Shown here: piece after piece, positions 58,268 through 64,000 of the stretch
Position numbering within the stretch: position 1 is the first letter of the stretch
Layout: every line of letters starts with the position of its first letter
Assembly: GCF_900105885.1 (NCBI RefSeq)
Contig: NZ_LT629780.1
Coordinates: forward strand, 2,480,001 to 2,544,000
DNA length: 64,000 nt
DNA from: Pseudomonas guangdongensis
GTDB lineage: Bacteria > Pseudomonadota > Gammaproteobacteria > Pseudomonadales > Pseudomonadaceae
Reading direction: 5' to 3'
Notes under the pieces: generated by a model
The model's input: the letters and a program-made list of their open reading frames with translations, nothing else
Databases searched by the model: none
What the model was told of the DNA's origin: nothing
Made by a program: the position numbers and the translations under genes

Positions 58268-58972
58268 ATGTTGCAAGTGAGTGTTTATCGCTATAACCCG
58301 GAGAAAGATGCCGCACCGTTCATGCAGGACTTCCAGGTCGACACCGGTGGCAAGGACCTGATGGTGCTGGACGTGCTCGCGCTGATCAAGGAGCAGGACG
58401 TCACCTTCTCCTACCGTCGTTCCTGCCGCGAAGGCGTGTGCGGTTCCGACGGCATGAACATCAGCGGCAAGAACGGTCTGGCCTGCGTCACCCCGCTCTC
58501 GGCGGTGGTGAAGAACGGCAAGCTGGTCGTGCGTCCGCTGCCCGGTCTGCCGGTCATCCGTGACCTGGTGGTCGATATGAGCATCTTCTACAAGCAGTAC
58601 GAGAAGGTGCAGCCCTACCTGCAGAACAACACGCCGGCTCCGGCCATCGAGCGTCTGCAGTCGCCGGAAGAGCGCGAGAAGCTGGACGGTCTGTACGAGT
58701 GCATCCTGTGCGCCTGCTGCTCGACCTCCTGCCCGTCGTTCTGGTGGAACCCGGACAAGTTCCTCGGTCCGGCCGCGCTGCTGCAAGCCTACCGCTTCCT
58801 GGCTGACAGCCGCGACACCAAGACCGAAGAGCGTCTGGCGGCCCTGGACGATCCGTTCAGCGTATTCCGTTGCCGCGGAATCATGAACTGCGTGAACGTT
58901 TGCCCGAAGGGTCTGAACCCGACCAAGGCAATCGGCCATGTACGTAACATGCTGCTGCAAAGCGGTACCTGA
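58268..58972 (+). CDS. sdhB: Succinate dehydrogenase iron-sulfur subunit
   Basis: A 234-residue protein carrying three clusters: [2Fe-2S] with SCREGVCGSDGMNISGKNGLAC, [4Fe-4S] with CILCACCSTSCP and [3Fe-4S] with CRGIMNCVNVCPKGLNP. It connects FAD in SdhA to quinone at SdhCD. It begins 11 bases after sdhA. A hairpin at 59004-59034 separates it from sucA. Confidence 0.98.
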   Translation: MLQVSVYRYNPEKDAAPFMQDFQVDTGGKDLMVLDVLALIKEQDVTFSYRRSCREGVCGSDGMNISGKNGLACVTPLSAVVKNGKLVVRPLPGLPVIRDLVVDMSIFYKQYEKVQPYLQNNTPAPAIERLQSPEEREKLDGLYECILCACCSTSCPSFWWNPDKFLGPAALLQAYRFLADSRDTKTEERLAALDDPFSVFRCRGIMNCVNVCPKGLNPTKAIGHVRNMLLQSGT

Positions 58973-59003
58973 TGATCCGCCTGTCGCGGTGATTCACTGA
59001 AGT

Positions 59004-59034
59004 CTGCACTGGCCGGCTCCGCCGGCCAGTGCAG
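59004..59034 (+). terminator. Hairpin between sdhB and sucA
   Basis: A perfect 14-bp stem (59004-59017 and 59021-59034) with a 3-base loop, followed by TTGTAAAG. It probably ends or attenuates the sdhCDAB message; the remaining 185 bases before sucA would then hold a sucA promoter, which was not pinned down. Confidence 0.8.
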
Positions 59035-59219
59035 TTGTAAAGCAGACCGCTCTCTACAGGGTGCGGTCATCGATGAAATAACGACCAGCAGGGGCGATCG
59101 GGCTGGACCCGGACTATCTGCGGGATCCGTAGTGGCTTTACCGAAGTCGCTGCTTTGGACTTTAGAGCCATGTTCGGTCTCCTCGCCAGGTGGTGTCCCC
59201 TTACCGAGGGTGACCTAGC

Positions 59220-62051
59220 ATGCATGAAAGCGTAATGCAGCGGATGTGGAACAGTGCCCACCTGTCCGGTGGTAACGCTGCCTACGTCGAAGAACTCTAC
59301 GAGCTCTTCCTGCACGATCCCAACGCTGTGCCCGAAGAGTGGCGCACCTATTTCCAGAAGCTGCCGGCCGACGGCAGCCAGTCTCCCGACGTTTCCCATG
59401 CCACGGTTCGCGATCATTTCGTGCTGCTGGCCAAGAACCGGCACCGCGCGCAGCCGGTATCCGCCGGCGCCGTCAGCAGTGAGCATGAGAAGAAGCAGGT
59501 CGAAGTTCTGCGTCTGATTCAGGCCTTCCGCATGCGTGGCCATCAGGCGTCCCGTCTGGACCCGCTGGGCCTGTGGGAGCGCAAGGCACCGGCCGATCTG
59601 TCGATCCATCACTACGGTTTGACCGACGCTGACCTGGATACCGTCTTCCATACCGGCGAGCTGTTCATCGGCAAGGCCGAGGCGACTCTGCGCGAGATCC
59701 GTGACGCGCTGCAGGCGACCTACTGCGGCACCATCGGTGCCGAATTCACCCATATCGTCGATTCCGAGCAGCGCAAGTGGTTCCAGCAGCGCTTGGAGAG
59801 TGTGCGTGGCCGCCCGCAGTACAGCAAGGAAGTCAAGGCTCACGTCCTCGAGCGCCTGACCGCCGGCGAGGGCCTGGAGAAATACCTGGGTACCAAGTAT
59901 CCGGGTACCAAGCGCTTCGGCTTGGAAGGCGGCGAGAGCCTGGTGCCGATGGTCGACGAGATCATCCAGCGCTCCGGCTCCTACGGTGCCAAGGAAATCG
60001 TCATCGGCATGGCCCACCGCGGCCGTCTGAACCTGCTGGTCAACGCGCTGGGCAAGAATCCGCGTGACCTGTTCGACGAGTTCGATGGCAAGAAGCTGAT
60101 CGAGATGGGCTCCGGTGACGTGAAGTATCACCAGGGCTTCTCCTCCAACGTCATGACCCCGGGCGGCGAAGTGCACTTGGCCATGGCGTTCAACCCGTCG
60201 CACCTGGAAATCGTCTCTCCGGTGGTCGAGGGCTCCGTGCGCGCCCGTCAAGACCGTCGCGGCGATGTCAGCGGCGACAAGGTGGTACCGATTTCCCTCC
60301 ACGGTGACTCGGCGTTCGCCGGTCAGGGCGTGGTGATGGAAACCTTCCAGATGTCGCAGATCCGCGGCTACAAGACTGGCGGCACCATCCATATCGTCAT
60401 CAACAACCAGGTCGGTTTCACCACCAGCAACCCGGAAGACACCCGTTCGACCGAGTACTGCACCGATCCGGCGAAGATGATCCAGGCGCCGATCCTGCAT
60501 GTGAACGGCGACGATCCGGAAGCCGTGCTGTTCGTCACCCAGCTGGCCGTCGACTACCGCATGCAGTTCAAGCGCGACGTGGTCATCGACCTGGTCTGCT
60601 ACCGCCGTCGCGGCCACAACGAGGCCGACGAGCCGAGCGGCACCCAGCCGCTGATGTACCAGAAGATCGCCAAGCAGCGCACCACCCGCGAGCTGTACGC
60701 CGATGCCCTGGTCAAGGAAGGCAGCCTGAGCCAGGAAGAAGTCCAGGCCAAGGTCGACGAGTACCGCACCGCGCTGGACAACGGCCTGCACGTGCTGAAG
60801 AGCCTGGTCAAGGAGCCGAACCCCGAGCTGTTCGTCGACTGGCGCCCGTATCTGGGCCACGCCTGGACCGCGCGTCACGACACCAGCTTCGACCTGAAGA
60901 CCCTGCAGGAACTGAACCAGAAGCTGCTGCAGATTCCGGAAGGTTTCGTGGTCCAGCGCCAGGTCGCCAAGATCCTCGAAGATCGCGGCCGCATGGGCGC
61001 CGGCGCCATGCCGATCAACTGGGGCTTCGCCGAGACCCTGGCCTACGCCACCCTGCTGGTCGAAGGCCATCCAGTACGCATCACCGGTCAGGACGTCGGT
61101 CGTGGCACCTTCTCGCACCGCCATGCGGTGCTGCACAACCAGAAGGACGCCAGCCGTCACATCCCGCTGCAGCACCTCTATGAGGGTCAGCCGAAGTTCG
61201 ACCTGTACGACTCCTTCCTCTCCGAGGAAGCCGTGCTGGCCTTCGAATACGGCTACGCCACCACCACGCCCAACGCGCTGGTGATCTGGGAAGCCCAGTT
61301 CGGCGACTTCGCCAACGGCGCCCAGGTGGTGATCGACCAGTTCATCACCAGCGGCGAGACCAAGTGGGGTCGTCTGTGCGGTCTGACCATGCTGCTGCCG
61401 CACGGCTATGAAGGCCAGGGTCCGGAGCACTCCTCCGCACGCCTGGAGCGCTACCTGCAGCTGTGCGCCGAGCAGAACATTCAGGTCTGCATGCCGACCA
61501 CCCCGGCGCAGGTCTACCACATGCTGCGTCGCCAGGTGATCCGCCCGCTGCGCAAGCCGCTGGTGGCTCTGACGCCGAAGTCGCTGCTGCGCCACAAGCT
61601 GGCCATCTCCACGCTGGAAGATCTGGCGCAAGGCTCCTTCCATCCGGTGCTGCCGGAGATCGACACCCTCGATCCGAAGAAAGTCGAGCGCCTGGTGCTG
61701 TGCAGCGGCAAGGTCTACTTCGATCTGCTGGAGAAGCGCCGCGCCGAAGGCCGCGAGGACATCGCCATCGTGCGCATCGAGCAGCTCTATCCGTTCCCGG
61801 AAGAAGAGCTGGCCGAAGTCATGGCTCCCTACACCAACCTCAAGCAGGTGGTGTGGTGCCAGGAAGAGCCGATGAACCAGGGTGCCTGGTACTGCAGCCA
61901 GCATCACATGCGCCGCGTGATCAGCGTCCACGACAAGTCCCTGGGTCTGGCCTACGCCGGCCGCGAGGCGTCGGCGGCACCGGCATGCGGCTACGCCTCC
62001 ATGCATGCCGAGCAGCAGGAAAAACTGCTGCAGGATGCCTTCACCGTTTAA
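59220..62051 (+). CDS. sucA: 2-oxoglutarate dehydrogenase E1 component
   Basis: The 943-residue thiamine-diphosphate-dependent E1 subunit. The N terminus MHESVMQRMWNSAHLSGGNAAYVEELYELF mediates binding to E2. Further landmarks are the GMAHRGRLNLLVN motif, the TPP region HGDSAFAGQGVVMETFQ through NNQVGFTT, and GQDVGRGTFSHRHAVL in the C-terminal half. Decarboxylates 2-oxoglutarate and transfers succinyl to the lipoyl group of SucB. GAGGGTG precedes the ATG. Confidence 0.98.
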   Translation: MHESVMQRMWNSAHLSGGNAAYVEELYELFLHDPNAVPEEWRTYFQKLPADGSQSPDVSHATVRDHFVLLAKNRHRAQPVSAGAVSSEHEKKQVEVLRLIQAFRMRGHQASRLDPLGLWERKAPADLSIHHYGLTDADLDTVFHTGELFIGKAEATLREIRDALQATYCGTIGAEFTHIVDSEQRKWFQQRLESVRGRPQYSKEVKAHVLERLTAGEGLEKYLGTKYPGTKRFGLEGGESLVPMVDEIIQRSGSYGAKEIVIGMAHRGRLNLLVNALGKNPRDLFDEFDGKKLIEMGSGDVKYHQGFSSNVMTPGGEVHLAMAFNPSHLEIVSPVVEGSVRARQDRRGDVSGDKVVPISLHGDSAFAGQGVVMETFQMSQIRGYKTGGTIHIVINNQVGFTTSNPEDTRSTEYCTDPAKMIQAPILHVNGDDPEAVLFVTQLAVDYRMQFKRDVVIDLVCYRRRGHNEADEPSGTQPLMYQKIAKQRTTRELYADALVKEGSLSQEEVQAKVDEYRTALDNGLHVLKSLVKEPNPELFVDWRPYLGHAWTARHDTSFDLKTLQELNQKLLQIPEGFVVQRQVAKILEDRGRMGAGAMPINWGFAETLAYATLLVEGHPVRITGQDVGRGTFSHRHAVLHNQKDASRHIPLQHLYEGQPKFDLYDSFLSEEAVLAFEYGYATTTPNALVIWEAQFGDFANGAQVVIDQFITSGETKWGRLCGLTMLLPHGYEGQGPEHSSARLERYLQLCAEQNIQVCMPTTPAQVYHMLRRQVIRPLRKPLVALTPKSLLRHKLAISTLEDLAQGSFHPVLPEIDTLDPKKVERLVLCSGKVYFDLLEKRRAEGREDIAIVRIEQLYPFPEEELAEVMAPYTNLKQVVWCQEEPMNQGAWYCSQHHMRRVISVHDKSLGLAYAGREASAAPACGYASMHAEQQEKLLQDAFTV

Positions 62052-62067
62052 TGCCTTCACCCGTGCG

Positions 62068-62089
62068 CTGCCGGACCCAGGTCCGGCAG
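62068..62089 (+). other. Intercistronic hairpin sucA-sucB
   Basis: CTGCCGGAC and GTCCGGCAG form a 9-bp stem around CCAG in the 79-base gap. No T-run follows, so it is more likely an mRNA processing or stability element than a terminator. Confidence 0.6.
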
Positions 62090-62130
62090 TGGCACGCCTG
62101 AAGAACCCTAATCCATAGGAAACGCACAGA

Positions 62131-64000
<1,870 letters not shown>

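Overview
The window is a contiguous stretch of high-G+C chromosome from a gammaproteobacterium of the Pseudomonadaceae (Pseudomonas or the closely allied Azotobacter group). This rests on gene content and order: a split pntAA-pntAB-pntB transhydrogenase, exaC-pqqABCDEH-ercA-ercS, dnaX-ybaB-recR, anr-hemN, a ccoSIHG assembly block next to two tandem cbb3 oxidase operons, acnA-tusA, and gltA divergent from sdhCDAB-sucAB-lpd. No rRNA, tRNA, CRISPR array, phage, plasmid or complete insertion sequence was found. Nearly all of it is core metabolism. The accessory features are a few repeats, one pseudogene and some regulatory or signalling genes.

Layout. (1) 1-4.3 kb: end of the proton-translocating transhydrogenase operon, a strong terminator, then a periplasmic PQQ alcohol dehydrogenase whose Asp-Tyr-Asp motif predicts lanthanide dependence (PedH type). 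(2) 4.4-6.6 kb, minus strand: a fused phosphatase/mannitol-1-phosphate dehydrogenase that should make mannitol from fructose-6-phosphate. (3) 7.0-17.3 kb: aldehyde dehydrogenase exaC, the PQQ biosynthesis genes pqqA-E plus the peptidase pqqH, and the ercA/ercS pair that in Pseudomonas belongs to the regulatory circuit for PQQ-dependent alcohol oxidation. The motif CTACCAA lies about 100-125 bp before pedH, exaC and pqqA. (4) 17.4-20.5 kb: dnaX (with a 15-fold Gln-Pro repeat), ybaB, recR.

(5) 20.5-26.4 kb, minus strand: a cytochrome bd operon with small subunits (cydP-cydA-cydB-cydX-ybgE), the oxygen sensor anr, and hemN with an Anr box. (6) 26.6-40.5 kb, minus strand: a chemoreceptor, a TauE/DsbD-type membrane protein, ccoS-I-H-G, and two cbb3 oxidase operons. 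ccoO and about two thirds of ccoN are almost identical between the operons (recent gene conversion). Only the promoter-proximal copy (ccoNOP-2) has an Anr box and it lacks ccoQ. (7) 40.6-54 kb: an alpha/beta hydrolase, acnA, tusA-like, a lipoprotein, a MATE pump, pdxB, ppnP, an HD-GYP c-di-GMP phosphodiesterase, an exonuclease, a beta-hydroxyacid dehydrogenase, a decayed DUF486 gene and a YkgJ-like protein. (8) 54-64 kb: gltA, sdhCDAB, sucA, sucB and the start of lpd.

Functionally the window joins periplasmic alcohol oxidation and its cofactor supply with the TCA cycle and three oxygen-reducing terminal oxidases (bd and two cbb3), with Anr as the visible oxygen-responsive regulator. No wholly new system was recognised. 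The most notable points are the predicted lanthanide alcohol dehydrogenase with a shared promoter motif, a translated repeat inside pqqH, the cco gene-conversion tract, the hexanucleotide microsatellite in dnaX and the DUF486 pseudogene. Identifications come from reading the sequence and recalling the families; no database search was run.
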